Shown here one piece after another: positions 15,686-24,371 of a stretch of DNA of 64,000 nucleotides. The position numbers and the translations under genes are program-made. The stretch is taken from NCBI RefSeq assembly GCF_014654895.1, contig NZ_BNBE01000003.1, forward strand, positions 62,001 through 126,000, given 5' to 3'. Every line of letters starts with the position of its first letter. Within the stretch, counting starts at the first letter, position 1. The notes beneath the pieces were generated by a model that was not told the DNA's origin, searched no databases, and saw nothing but the letters and a program-made list of their open reading frames with translations. The stretch is from Streptomyces filamentosus. GTDB taxonomy: Bacteria > Actinomycetota > Actinomycetes > Streptomycetales > Streptomycetaceae.

Positions 15686-17761
15686 ATGGCCCAGGAGACC
15701 GGCCCGTCACAGCTCGGCGGAGAACCCGCGCCCGCGCCCGGGGAGGGGCAGAGCCACCGCGCCGTCCTCGTCGCGATCGGCGCGCTGCTGCTCGGCATGC
15801 TGCTGGCCGCCCTCGACCAGACCATCGTCTCCACCGCCCTGCCGACGATCGTCAGCGAGCTCGGCGGCATGGAGCACCTCTCCTGGGTGGTCACCGCCTA
15901 CATGCTGGCCTCCACGGCCGCGACCCCCCTCTGGGGCAAGCTGGGCGACCAGTACGGGCGGAAGAAGCTCTTCCAGGCCGCGATCGTCCTCTTCCTCATC
16001 GGCTCGGCCCTCTGCGGCCTCGCCCAGAACATGCCGCAGCTCATCGGCTTCCGCGCGGTCCAGGGCCTCGGCGGCGGCGGACTCATGGTGCTGTCGATGG
16101 CGATCGTCGGCGACCTCGTCTCGCCCCGGGACCGCGGCAAGTACCAGGGGCTCTTCGGCGCCGTCTTCGGCGCCACCAGCGTCCTCGGCCCGCTGCTCGG
16201 CGGCCTCTTCACCGAGCACCTCTCCTGGCGCTGGGTCTTCTACATCAACCTCCCCATCGGCGTCGTCGCCCTCTTCGTCATCGCCGCCGTCCTGCACATC
16301 CCGGTCCGCTCCACCCGCCACACCATCGACTACCTCGGCACCTTCCTCATCGCCTCGGTCGCCACCTGCCTGGTCCTGGTCGCCTCCCTCGGCGGCACCA
16401 CCTGGGACTGGGACTCGCCGCAGATCATCGGGACCGCGCTGCTCGGGGCGGTGCTCCTCGTCTGGTTCGTGCGCGTCGAGGGACGGGCCGCCGAACCCGT
16501 CCTCCCCCTCAAGCTGTTCCGGATCCGGACCTTCACCCTGGTATCGGTCATCAGCTTCGTCGTCGGCTTCGCGATGTTCGGCGCGATGACCTACCTGCCG
16601 ACCTTCCTCCAGATCGTCCAGGGCGTCACGCCCACCATGTCCGGCGTCCACATGCTGCCGATGGTCGCCGGCATGCTGCTCACCTCCACCGCCTCCGGGC
16701 AGATCGTGTCGAGGACCGGCCGCTGGAAGGTCTTCCCCGTCGCCGGCACCGCCGTCACCGCGCTCGGCCTGCTCCTCCTGCACCGCCTGACGGAGACCAG
16801 CTCCACCTGGGAGATGAGCGTCTACTTCTTCGTCTTCGGCGCCGGACTCGGCCTCGTCATGCAGGTCCTCGTCCTCGTCGTGCAGAACGCCGTGGGGTAC
16901 GAGGACCTGGGCGTCGCCACCTCGGGAGCGACCTTCTTCCGCTCCATCGGCGCCTCCTTCGGCGTCGCCGTCTTCGGCACGATCTTCACCGCCCGCCTCA
17001 CCCACAAGCTGGAGGACGTCTTCGCGCGGGCCGCCGAGGCGGGCACGCCGCTCCCGCCCGGGACCGGCCCCGCGCGGGTCGCCGCCGACCCGCGCGCCAT
17101 CGCCGAACTCCCGCCCGCGCTGCGGCCGGAGGTCCTCCACGCGTACTCCACCTCCATCACGGACGTCTTCCTGTACGCCGCGCCGGTCGTCCTCCTCGCC
17201 CTCGTCGTCGCCTGCTTCCTGAAGGAGGACCCGCTCCGCGCCTCCGTCACCGCGCCCGACACCAGCCAGACCCTCGCCTCCAACCCGGTCGAGCGCTCCT
17301 CGTACGAGGAGGCCGCCCGCGCCCTGTCGGTGCTCGGCTCCCGCGAGGGCCGCAAGGAGATCTACGAGAGGATCACCGCCCGCGCGGGCCTCGACCTGCG
17401 GCCCGCCTCCAGCTGGCTGCTGCTGCGCATCCGCCGCCACGGCACCGTCGAGCCCGCCCGGCTCGCCGAGGCCGCGCCCGTCCCGCTGCGCGTCATCACC
17501 GACGCGGCCCGCGAGGTCGAGGAGCGGCGGCTCGTCCGGCGCGAGGGGGTCCAGCTGGTCCTCACCGAGGACGGCGCCGCGACCGCCGACCGCCTCGCGC
17601 GGGCCCGCGAGGAGTCCCTCGCGGAACTCCTCGGCGACTGGTGGGGGCCCGACCGCCCCACCGATCTGGTCAAACTGGTCGAGGAGCTCAACGCCGAACT
17701 GTGCGGCTCCGACGCGGAACGCCCCCGCGACCCCCGGCCGCCCCGCGACCACCGGGCCTGA
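15686..17761 (+). CDS. MFS multidrug transporter (DHA2, 14 TM) with C-terminal winged helix
   Basis: ATG at 15686 is chosen because AGGAGGGAGG lies just upstream; an ATG at 15656 is possible. The product is 691 residues. Residues about 25-530 are a 14-TM DHA2 drug:H+ antiporter (MLLAALDQTIVSTALPTIVS, motif A GKLGDQYGRKKLF, motif C GATSVLGPLLGG). The last 150 residues are soluble and resemble a MarR-type winged helix (SSWLLLRIRRHGTVEPARLA, AREVEERRLVRREGVQLVLT). Most DHA2 pumps end after TM14. The C-terminal domain may sense substrate or bind a partner; that is inference. Confidence 0.9.
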   Translation: MAQETGPSQLGGEPAPAPGEGQSHRAVLVAIGALLLGMLLAALDQTIVSTALPTIVSELGGMEHLSWVVTAYMLASTAATPLWGKLGDQYGRKKLFQAAIVLFLIGSALCGLAQNMPQLIGFRAVQGLGGGGLMVLSMAIVGDLVSPRDRGKYQGLFGAVFGATSVLGPLLGGLFTEHLSWRWVFYINLPIGVVALFVIAAVLHIPVRSTRHTIDYLGTFLIASVATCLVLVASLGGTTWDWDSPQIIGTALLGAVLLVWFVRVEGRAAEPVLPLKLFRIRTFTLVSVISFVVGFAMFGAMTYLPTFLQIVQGVTPTMSGVHMLPMVAGMLLTSTASGQIVSRTGRWKVFPVAGTAVTALGLLLLHRLTETSSTWEMSVYFFVFGAGLGLVMQVLVLVVQNAVGYEDLGVATSGATFFRSIGASFGVAVFGTIFTARLTHKLEDVFARAAEAGTPLPPGTGPARVAADPRAIAELPPALRPEVLHAYSTSITDVFLYAAPVVLLALVVACFLKEDPLRASVTAPDTSQTLASNPVERSSYEEAARALSVLGSREGRKEIYERITARAGLDLRPASSWLLLRIRRHGTVEPARLAEAAPVPLRVITDAAREVEERRLVRREGVQLVLTEDGAATADRLARAREESLAELLGDWWGPDRPTDLVKLVEELNAELCGSDAERPRDPRPPRDHRA

Positions 17762-17833
17762 GGCGGGAGACCGGCGCCGGTCGGTACCCTGACCCGCTGA
17801 AGATCGATTCACAGGTACAGGGGGACGGCCGGC

Positions 17834-18673
17834 ATGAGCAACCACGAACCGATACAGGGCTATTCGCAGCCAGGTCAACCGCCTGGCCCCCCGCCCGGCC
17901 ACCAGCCCGGCCCCCCGCCCGCACCGGCGTACGGACCGGCGTACGGGGGCTACGGGGGCCAAGGCGGCCACGGCGGCCCGCCGGGCATCCCGCCGCACGT
18001 CCCCCCGCCGCCGGGCACTCCGCCGGGCCGGTCCCCCTCCTCGCACCGGGGCGCCTGGATCGGCGCGGCGGCGACGCTGGCGGCGGCCGTGATCGGCGTC
18101 GTCGGCACGTACCTGGTGAGCGGGAACAAGGAGACCCCGCAGGCGGCGCCGCCCTCGGCGACGACCGCCGCGCAGACCCCGGCGGGGGAGGACGGCCCGA
18201 CGACCGCCACCACCCCGCAGGAGGAGACCCCGACCGCGGACACCCCCTCGGAGAACCCGTCCGGGACCGCCTCCGAGACCCCGTCCGGGCCGCCGCCCGG
18301 CACGGTCCGCTGGCAGGGGCCGCTGGTCATCGCGTACGCCGAGGGCAAGGACCTCGACGCCGCGCCGCCCGTGCCGTCCGAGATCAACAGCGACAACGAC
18401 TTCGCCGTCTACCCCTTCGGCGACCACATGCTGCGGCCCGACAACGGCGCCAAGGCCCTGGTGTGGGAAGGGGAGCCGAAGACCCCCTCGCACGCCGACT
18501 GCGCGGGCGTCGTCGACACCCTCGGCACCTCGAACGACATCGCGCTGAAGACCGGCCTGACCGTCTGCGGACGCACCCGCGACGGCCACCTCGTCCGGCT
18601 GACCGTCAAGAAGCTCGACGGCCTGGCCAGCGCGACGAACGGCACCTTCGACGTCGTCGTCTGGAACGGCTGA
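17834..18673 (+). CDS. membrane-anchored extracytoplasmic protein
   Basis: The product has 279 residues: a Pro/Gly-rich cytosolic N-terminus (about 75 residues), one membrane segment (GAAATLAAAVIGVVGTYLVS), a Thr/Pro/Glu-rich linker, then a 130-residue outer beta-rich domain with one Cys pair (SHADCAGVVDTLG and LTVCGRTRDGHL). The domain (WQGPLVIAYAEGKDLDAAPP onward) recurs in Streptomyces surface proteins without known function. GGGGGACGG precedes the start. Confidence 0.8.
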   Translation: MSNHEPIQGYSQPGQPPGPPPGHQPGPPPAPAYGPAYGGYGGQGGHGGPPGIPPHVPPPPGTPPGRSPSSHRGAWIGAAATLAAAVIGVVGTYLVSGNKETPQAAPPSATTAAQTPAGEDGPTTATTPQEETPTADTPSENPSGTASETPSGPPPGTVRWQGPLVIAYAEGKDLDAAPPVPSEINSDNDFAVYPFGDHMLRPDNGAKALVWEGEPKTPSHADCAGVVDTLGTSNDIALKTGLTVCGRTRDGHLVRLTVKKLDGLASATNGTFDVVVWNG

Positions 18674-18717
18674 CGGAGCCACGCCCCACGGGACCGGCGG
18701 GGAGCGGGAGAGGGGCC

Positions 18718-19203
18718 TCAGAGCTCCTTGCCGTACCAGATCTCCATGTACGGCCCCGTGCAGTACGCCGGGATCTCCCCGTACCCGTGCCGGGTGTACA
18801 GCGCCCGCGCCTCGACCAGGTCGAGACGGGTGTTGAGGACCACGCGGCGGGCGCCGAGCTCGCGGGCGGACCGCTCCAGGCCGTCCATGAGCAGGTCGGC
18901 GCCGCCGAGGCCGCGGAAGGCGTGCCGGACGAACACCCGGGTCAGCTCGGCCCGTTCGGCGTCCAGCAGGACGAGCCCGCCGCACGCGGCGGGCTTCCCG
19001 CCGTACCGCCCGACCAGGAACTGCCCGGCGGGCGGCGCGAGCAGCTCCAGCCCCTCGTCGATCATCTCCTGGTCGTACTCGTCCTCGGCCAGGACACGGC
19101 CGAAGTAACGGCCCGCGACGTCGCCGAAGTAGTCACGGCGGAGGGCGGTGGCGTCCGGGGTGTCGACGCGCTCGGGGGAGAAGTTCCAGGCCATGCGGGC
19201 CAT
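18718..19203 (-). CDS. GNAT family N-acetyltransferase
   Basis: The product has 161 residues and the GNAT fold: GQFLVGRYGGKPAACGGLVL (beta4), acetyl-CoA loop VFVRHAFRGLGGADLLMDGL in motif A, and VVLNTRLDLVEARALYTRHG then GYGEIPAYC in motif B. Substrate unknown. The start at 19203 is the first Met; the second Met (19194) is possible. It is followed 49 nt later by the ABM-type gene, same strand. Confidence 0.9.
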   Translation of the reverse strand: MARMAWNFSPERVDTPDATALRRDYFGDVAGRYFGRVLAEDEYDQEMIDEGLELLAPPAGQFLVGRYGGKPAACGGLVLLDAERAELTRVFVRHAFRGLGGADLLMDGLERSARELGARRVVLNTRLDLVEARALYTRHGYGEIPAYCTGPYMEIWYGKEL

Positions 19204-19251
19204 TGTGCGACCCGCGGGACCACGGCCGCCGCCGATTTTCGTACGGCCGCC

Positions 19252-19578
19252 CTACTTCGGGGACGCCTGCTGCACGACCTCGAAGGACCACAGCGTCGAC
19301 CCGGAGGCGGCCGGCTTCGGCCGCTCGCCGCCCTCGCCGCCCGCGGTGCCCTGGTGGGCGGCCTTCATGGAACCGTTCATCCAGTTCTGGAAGTCCTCCT
19401 CGCTGCGCCACCGGGTGTACACCAGGTACTGGTCGGTGCCCTCCAGGGGGCGCAGCAGCTCGAACCACTCGAAGCCGTCGGAGCCCTCCACGGCCCCGGC
19501 CCGCGAGGCGAACCGCTGCTCCAGCACCTCCCGCTGCTCGGCGGGGACGGCCAGGACGTTGATCTTCACGATGCTCAT
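19252..19578 (-). CDS. antibiotic biosynthesis monooxygenase (ABM) family protein
   Basis: The product has 108 residues, one ferredoxin-like ABM domain: MSIVKINVLAVPAEQREVLE, GFEWFELLRPLEGTDQYLVY and TRWRSEEDFQNWMNG. It is close to the HmoA/IsdG-like small monooxygenases, some of which degrade heme; the substrate is not decided here. Its ATG is only 12 bp from the start of the divergent serpin gene, so the two promoters must overlap coding sequence or be very compact. Confidence 0.85.
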   Translation of the reverse strand: MSIVKINVLAVPAEQREVLEQRFASRAGAVEGSDGFEWFELLRPLEGTDQYLVYTRWRSEEDFQNWMNGSMKAAHQGTAGGEGGERPKPAASGSTLWSFEVVQQASPK

Positions 19579-19590
19579 GAAAGGCAGGAT

Positions 19591-20682
19591 ATGACCGGGA
19601 ACGGCGGGGCCGCGTGGGCGGGGGCGGTGCGGGAGCTGGCGGAGCTGGCGCTGCCGGGGGACGGGGGGCGTGACTTCGTGGGGTCGCCGGCCGGGTTGTG
19701 GGTGGCGCTCGCGGCCGTGGCGGCGGGGGCGCGGGGGCGGACCGCCGAGGAGCTGCGCGGGGTGCTCGGGGTGGCCGGGGAGGAGGCCGGGGAGGCCGTC
19801 GCCGGGGTGGGGGCGGTGCTCGCGGGGACCGGGGGCGTCTCGGCGGGGATCGCGGTCCGCAGCCGGGTGCCGGTGTACGAGGCGTACCGGAGCGGACTGC
19901 CGGAGGTCGGGTTCGGCGGGCTCGGGGCGGGGACGGGGGCGGAGCTGGACGCGTGGGTCGCCGGGGTCACCGGGGGGCGGATCACCGCGCTGCCCGACGC
20001 CCTCGACGGGGGCGCGGACCTGGTGCTGGTGGGCGCGGTGGCGCTGGGCGCGGTCTGGCGGGAGGCGTTCGACGCGGCGGGGACCCGGCCCGCGCCCTTC
20101 ACCGCCGGGGACGGGACGACGGCGGACGTGCCGACCATGCACCGGCGGATCCCCGCCGGGTGGGCGTGGCGGGCCGGCGGCGCCACCGTGGTGGAGCTGC
20201 CCTGCGCGGGGGAGGACGCGCCCCGGGTGCGGTTCGTGCTCGGGCCGGAGGGCGCGGGGCCCGGCGCGGTGGTGCCGGCGGCCTGGGCGGCGGACGGGCG
20301 GGAGCCGGTACGGGCCGGGGGCGTCGCGCTGGCGCTGCCCCGGTTCGCGCTGCGCGGCCGGACCGACGTGCGGTCCCTCCTGGCGTCCTTCGGGGTGACG
20401 GCCCCGCTGCGGCCGGGCGCCGACTTCTCCGGCCTCTCGCCCGCGCCGCTGTACGTCTCCAAGGCGGTCCAGGAGGCGGTCCTGGAGGTCGCCGAGGAGG
20501 GGGTCGAGGCGGCGGCCGTCACCCAGGTGCAGATGACCCGCAGCGCGGTCCGGCCGCTGCCCGTCGAGCCGGTCTCCTTCGACCGCCCCTTCGGCGTCGT
20601 AGTCCTCGACGCCGAAGGGAAGCTGCCGCTCTTCACCGGCTGGTGGGCGGGGAGCCCGGACGGACCGGGAGGCGCGGTCTAG
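19591..20682 (+). CDS. serpin family protein
   Basis: The product has 363 residues. Serpin features: N-terminal helices (FVGSPAGLWVALAAVAAGAR, RTAEELRGVLG), a hinge-type segment VLEVAEEGVEAAAVTQVQMT before the reactive loop, and the C-terminal strand FDRPFGVVVLDAEGKLPLF. No signal peptide is seen, so it probably acts in the cytosol. The loop has EEGVEAAAVT, matching an inhibitory hinge. The start is preceded by AAGGCAGG. Stop codons of this gene and the convergent methyltransferase share CTAG (20679-20682). Confidence 0.9.
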   Translation: MTGNGGAAWAGAVRELAELALPGDGGRDFVGSPAGLWVALAAVAAGARGRTAEELRGVLGVAGEEAGEAVAGVGAVLAGTGGVSAGIAVRSRVPVYEAYRSGLPEVGFGGLGAGTGAELDAWVAGVTGGRITALPDALDGGADLVLVGAVALGAVWREAFDAAGTRPAPFTAGDGTTADVPTMHRRIPAGWAWRAGGATVVELPCAGEDAPRVRFVLGPEGAGPGAVVPAAWAADGREPVRAGGVALALPRFALRGRTDVRSLLASFGVTAPLRPGADFSGLSPAPLYVSKAVQEAVLEVAEEGVEAAAVTQVQMTRSAVRPLPVEPVSFDRPFGVVVLDAEGKLPLFTGWWAGSPDGPGGAV

Positions 20683-21347
20683 GAGGTCACGCGGGCGAGG
20701 AGGAGGCCGTCGTGGCCCTTGGCGCCGACGGTCTGGATCGCGGTGGCGTCGAGCCGGGGCTCGCGCGCGACGAGGTCGAACATCGCGCGGGTGCCGGTGA
20801 TCGCCGGGTCCGCCGGGTCCTCGGCGGCGACGCGGCCGCCGCGGACGACGTTGTCGACGACGATCAGGGTGCCGGGGCGGGAGAGCTTCAGGGCCCAGGA
20901 CACGTAGTGCGGGTTGTTGGCCTTGTCGGCGTCGACGAAGACGAGGTCGAAGGGGCCGGCGCCCTCCCCCTCCAGGAGGGGGAGGGTGTCCAGGGCGGGG
21001 CCGGTGCGGACCTCGGCGCGGTCGGCGAGCCCGGCGCGGGCGAGGTTGCCGCGGGCCACCTCGGCGTGCCGGGGGTCGTACTCCAGGCTGATCAGCCGCC
21101 CGCCGTCGGGCAGGGCGCGGGCCAGCCAGATGGTGCTGTAGCCGCCGAGGGTGCCGATCTCCAGGATCCGGCGGGCGCCCTGCACCTGCGCGAGGAGGTG
21201 CAGGAGCTTGCCCTGGTTGGGGGCGACCGCGATCTCGGGGAGCCCGGCCGCCGCGGAGTCGGCCAGGGCGGCGGTCAGGGCCTCGTCGGCGGGGACCAGC
21301 AGGTCGGTGAGGTACGCGTCGACGTCGTTCCACTGGGAGTTCGTCAT
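20679..21347 (-). CDS. SAM-dependent O-methyltransferase (family 3)
   Basis: The product has 222 residues of the CCoAOMT-like family: RRILEIGTLGGYSTIWLARA (SAM site), RLISLEYDPRHAEVARGNL, then the metal-binding FDLVFVDADKANNPHYVSWA and VVDNVVRGGRV. It acts on catechol-like or other phenolic substrates in known members. The start ATG overlaps the stop of the DUF2330 gene as ATGA, so translation is coupled to it. Confidence 0.9.
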   Translation of the reverse strand: MTNSQWNDVDAYLTDLLVPADEALTAALADSAAAGLPEIAVAPNQGKLLHLLAQVQGARRILEIGTLGGYSTIWLARALPDGGRLISLEYDPRHAEVARGNLARAGLADRAEVRTGPALDTLPLLEGEGAGPFDLVFVDADKANNPHYVSWALKLSRPGTLIVVDNVVRGGRVAAEDPADPAITGTRAMFDLVAREPRLDATAIQTVGAKGHDGLLLARVTS

Positions 21348-22441
21348 GCCGGCGACGGTACTCGGCGGCGGGCCCGTACGGTCAGGAGCACGGCCGTCAG
21401 GGCGGCCGCCGCGCCGCCGCCCGTCACCAGGAGCCAGACGGGGACGTCGCCTGCGGTCAGGATGCGGTCGCGGTAGACGACCTGGCGGTAGGGGGTGTCG
21501 GCGACCGTGCGCAGGACGTGGTCGCCGGAGATCCGGGACGGCACGGGGAAGCGCTGTTCGAGCACGGTGAGGTGGGCGGGCGCGCCGCCGGTGAGGGCGG
21601 CCACCGCGCCCTCGGGGCGGTCGAGCCGGCCGGAGAAGGTGACCTCGGGGCGCTCGCCGCCGATGGCCGTGCGGGGCTCCATGCGGTGCGCGGCGAGGAT
21701 CGACAGGCCGAGGGTCTGCGGGGTGGCGGCGAGGCGGGAGAGCCGCATGGGGTAGACGAGTTCGGGCGAGGCGAAGGAGATCCGGAGCGGGGTCAGCTCG
21801 CCGTACAGGCGCTCGCCCCGTTTCTCGGGGGCGAGGCGGACGGCGACGTACTCCCACTTCCGCTCGACGTACGGCGCCAGTTCGGGGGTGAGCCGGTCGG
21901 GCAGCTCGAAGCCGTTGGCGCGGAGCCAGTCGCCGAGGGCGTCCGGGTCGGTGGCGGTGAGGCGGGCCACGTCGAAGGGGCCGAGCCGTTCCCGGCCGAC
22001 GACGCCGACGGAGCCGCCGGGGAGGGCGCCGGCCGAGGCGCCGTCGCCGCGCCCGGCGGTGAACGGCCAGTCGTCCTCGCGGGGCCAGAAGTAGGTGCGC
22101 ACGCGGCGTTCGGGGGCGGCGAGTTCCTCGATCTCGTCGAAGAGCTCGGGGTCGCCGAGGGTGACGTCGGCCCGGGACGGCACGGGCATGATCCAGGCGG
22201 CCCGGAGGGCGTCGCCGTGGACGCGGAAGCGCATGACGACGGTCTCGTTCCGGCCGTCCCAGTGGACGGCGGACTCCTCCCGGTCGACGCCGATGCGCCG
22301 GTCCTCGTCCGGGATCATGGCGCCGCAGCCGCAGGCCCAGGCGGGCGCGACGAGCGAGCCGAGCTGGAGCGCGAGCAGCGCGAGCAGTGTGGTCAGGATT
22401 CTGGCCCGGAGCGCGGTCCGGGTGGTGTGTGTCCCCCGCAT
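21344..22441 (-). CDS. DUF2330 secreted membrane-anchored protein
   Basis: The product has 365 residues: a signal peptide (ARILTTLLALLALQLGSLVA, cleavage near PAWA), then the DUF2330 hallmark CGCGAMIPDEDRRIGVDREE, a long beta-rich region with AWIMPVPSRADVTLGDPELF, and a C-terminal TM (WLLVTGGGAAAALTAVLL) with a basic end. Function unknown. ATG 22441 is chosen, with a weak GAGCGGA site. It is upstream of and coupled to the O-methyltransferase. Confidence 0.9.
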   Translation of the reverse strand: MRGTHTTRTALRARILTTLLALLALQLGSLVAPAWACGCGAMIPDEDRRIGVDREESAVHWDGRNETVVMRFRVHGDALRAAWIMPVPSRADVTLGDPELFDEIEELAAPERRVRTYFWPREDDWPFTAGRGDGASAGALPGGSVGVVGRERLGPFDVARLTATDPDALGDWLRANGFELPDRLTPELAPYVERKWEYVAVRLAPEKRGERLYGELTPLRISFASPELVYPMRLSRLAATPQTLGLSILAAHRMEPRTAIGGERPEVTFSGRLDRPEGAVAALTGGAPAHLTVLEQRFPVPSRISGDHVLRTVADTPYRQVVYRDRILTAGDVPVWLLVTGGGAAAALTAVLLTVRARRRVPSPA

Positions 22442-22620
22442 GTCCGCTCGGACGTGCGGGGGGTCGCTCCGGTTCCGCTTCCCGGTCCGGGGGCCGGTGG
22501 TCGGGTGTTCTGTCCGGGGGTCGGTGGCCGGGCGTGCTGGTCCGGGGGCCGGCGGTCGGGTGCCGGTCGGGTGTCCCGATTCGGGGCCGGCCGACAGGCG
22601 TCCCGGTCCGGGGCCGGCCG
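22442..22620. other. intergenic, G-rich low complexity
   Basis: The 179 bp between the P450 stop and the DUF2330 start consist of repeated CCGGTCCGGGGGCCGGT-like units. No hairpin stands out as a single terminator and no ORF is supported. Confidence 0.5.
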
Positions 22621-23874
22621 TCAGGAGGCCGTGCGGACCCTGAGCTCCTTCACGCCGTTGAGCCAGGCCGCGCGCAGCCGGCGGGGCTCTCCCGCGAGGG
22701 TGAGGTCCGGCAGGACGTCGGCGAGGGCGTCGAAGATCAGGTCGATCTCCTTCACGGCGAGGGACTTGCCGAGGCAGAAGTGCGGTCCGCCGCCGCCGAA
22801 GCCCAGGTGCGGGTTGGGGTCCCGGGTGATGTCGAAGACCTCCGGGTTCCCGAAGACCTCGGGGTCGTTGTTGGCGGAGGAGTAGAAGAGGCCGATCCGG
22901 TCGCCCTTCTTGATCTTCTGGCCGCCGAGTTCGGTGTCCTGGGCGGCGGTGCGCTGGAAGGAGACGACCGGGGTGGCCCAGCGGACGATCTCCTCGGCGG
23001 TGGTCGCGGGGCGCTCGCGCTTGTACAGCTCCCACTGGTCGGGGTGGGTGAGGAAGGCGTGCATGCCGTGGCTGATCGCGTTCCGGGTGGTTTCGTTGCC
23101 GGCGACGGCGAGCAGGAGGACGAAGAAGCCGAACTCGTCGGAGGAGAGGTTCCCCTGGCCCTCGGCGGCGACGAGCTGCGACACGATGTCCTGGGCGGGA
23201 CACTCCTTGCGCGCGGCGGCCATGTTCATCGCGTAGCCGATGAGTTCCATGGCGGCCTCGACGCCGACCTCCTCGGTGATGGCGTACTCCGGGTCGTCGT
23301 ACGCCACCATCTTGTTGGACCAGTCGAAGATCCGGGAGCGGTCCTCCTGGGGGACGCCGATGAGTTCGGCGATGGCCTGGAGGGGCAGCTCGACGGCGAC
23401 CCTGGTGACGAAGTCGAAGGCGCCGTCCGGGTCTTGGGCGGCGGCGCCCCGCGCCTCCTCGGCGATCGCGCGGGCGCGGGTGCGCAGGGCGGTCTCCAGG
23501 CCGCGGATCGCGCGCGGGGTGAAGCCGCGCTGGACGATCTGGCGGACCCGGGTGTGCTCCGGCGGGTCCATGTTCAGCATGATCAGCTTCTGGACGTCGA
23601 TCTGTTCGCGGCCGATGTGCTCGTTGAAGCGGATCACGGCGGTGTTCTCGTGCGAGGAGAACAGCTCGGGGTGGGTGGAGACGTACTTGACGTCCGCGTG
23701 GCGGGTGACGGCCCAGTACCCCTCGTCGTCGAAGCCGGTGATGCCGCGCGGCTGGGGGCACCACCAGACCGGGGCGGTCCGCCGCAGCTCCGCGAACTCG
23801 GGGAGCGGGACGCGGCGGCTCAGCAGGTCGGGGTCGGTGGCGTCGAAGCCTTCGGGGAGGTGGGGGCAGGTCAT
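22621..23874 (-). CDS. cytochrome P450, CYP125-like
   Basis: The product has 417 residues from ATG 23874 (GGAG 10 nt upstream; GTG 23883 is the alternative). P450 motifs: I-helix LLLAVAGNETTRNAISHGMH, ExxR EEIVRWATP, heme loop HLGFGGGGPHFCLGKSLA with Cys as axial ligand. The FGGGGPHFCLG form and LNMDPPEHTRVRQIVQRGF are typical of the CYP125/CYP142 group that hydroxylates sterol side chains at C26/27. A thiolase is divergent from it, and both have KstR-like boxes. A separate 17-bp palindrome lies 18 bp upstream of the start. Confidence 0.88.
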   Translation of the reverse strand: MTCPHLPEGFDATDPDLLSRRVPLPEFAELRRTAPVWWCPQPRGITGFDDEGYWAVTRHADVKYVSTHPELFSSHENTAVIRFNEHIGREQIDVQKLIMLNMDPPEHTRVRQIVQRGFTPRAIRGLETALRTRARAIAEEARGAAAQDPDGAFDFVTRVAVELPLQAIAELIGVPQEDRSRIFDWSNKMVAYDDPEYAITEEVGVEAAMELIGYAMNMAAARKECPAQDIVSQLVAAEGQGNLSSDEFGFFVLLLAVAGNETTRNAISHGMHAFLTHPDQWELYKRERPATTAEEIVRWATPVVSFQRTAAQDTELGGQKIKKGDRIGLFYSSANNDPEVFGNPEVFDITRDPNPHLGFGGGGPHFCLGKSLAVKEIDLIFDALADVLPDLTLAGEPRRLRAAWLNGVKELRVRTAS

Positions 23875-23892
23875 CGGCAACACGCTCCAATA

Positions 23893-23909
23893 TCTGATGG
23901 ACCATCAGA
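23893..23909. promoter_or_regulatory. 17-bp palindromic operator before the P450
   Basis: TCTGATGGACCATCAGA is a perfect palindrome around a central A. Three other sites of the same length and TCTGA...TCAGA ends occur before the aldehyde dehydrogenase, LLM oxidoreductase and acyl-CoA dehydrogenase genes (33711, 42558, 53935). Confidence 0.75.
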
Positions 23910-23925
23910 AGTTGCCGGGAAAGTT

Positions 23926-23939
23926 AGTAACGAGTTCTA
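23926..23939. promoter_or_regulatory. KstR-like box before the P450
   Basis: AGTAACGAGTTCTA matches the KstR consensus TNNAACNNGTTNNA at all fixed positions except the first. It lies about 52 bp upstream of the P450 start. Confidence 0.55.
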
Positions 23940-24291
23940 CAAGTAGCAAGAGGCGCGGGCGGAATCCGCCCGCGCGCCCTCCCGGGCCCGGCCCCCTGCC
24001 CTCCCGGACCCGGCCCGCGCGCCTCCGGACCGCGTCCGCGCGCTTCCGGACCCGGCCCGCACCCCGCCCGCGCACCCCCCGGGCCGCACCGATACGCCCC
24101 CGGTGCACCCCCGCACCGCACCCGTACGCCCCCCTGGGCCGCGTCGATACACCCCCGGTGCACCCCCGGATCGCACCGGCACGCCCCCGGCCCCCGCCAG
24201 CGCGCCCGCCGGATCCCTCCCCCGTCGCCGAACTCCTGCCTCCCGGACCCTTGCGTACCGGCGGTAGCAGTCATAAGACTTCACTCAGAAC
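23940..24291. repeat. low-complexity C-rich intergenic repeat
   Basis: This stretch between two divergent genes has imperfect repeats (CCCGGACCCGGCCCGCGC-like up to 24060, then CACCCCCGG..CGCACCGGTACGCCCCC-like to 24190). No ORF with coding bias is supported. It separates the two divergent KstR-like boxes. Confidence 0.6.
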
Positions 24292-24305
24292 TAGAACGCG
24301 TACTA
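24292..24305. promoter_or_regulatory. KstR-like box before the thiolase
   Basis: TAGAACGCGTACTA matches TNNAACNNGTTNNA except for A in place of one T. It lies inside a longer imperfect palindrome AACTAG...CTAGTT, 66 bp before the thiolase start. Confidence 0.55.
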
Positions 24306-24371
24306 GTTATCCCGTGACGCCGACCGACGGGGTGCCGGGACACCCCGCCCGGTCGAGGAGAGGACCAGCCC

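Noticed and set aside
15707..18985. Very long antisense frames opposite the MFS transporter and neighbours (also 13071-16589 and 15547-20682)
   Set aside because: At this G+C the opposite and shifted frames of real genes stay open by codon bias. The products are Arg/Pro/Gly-rich without domains.
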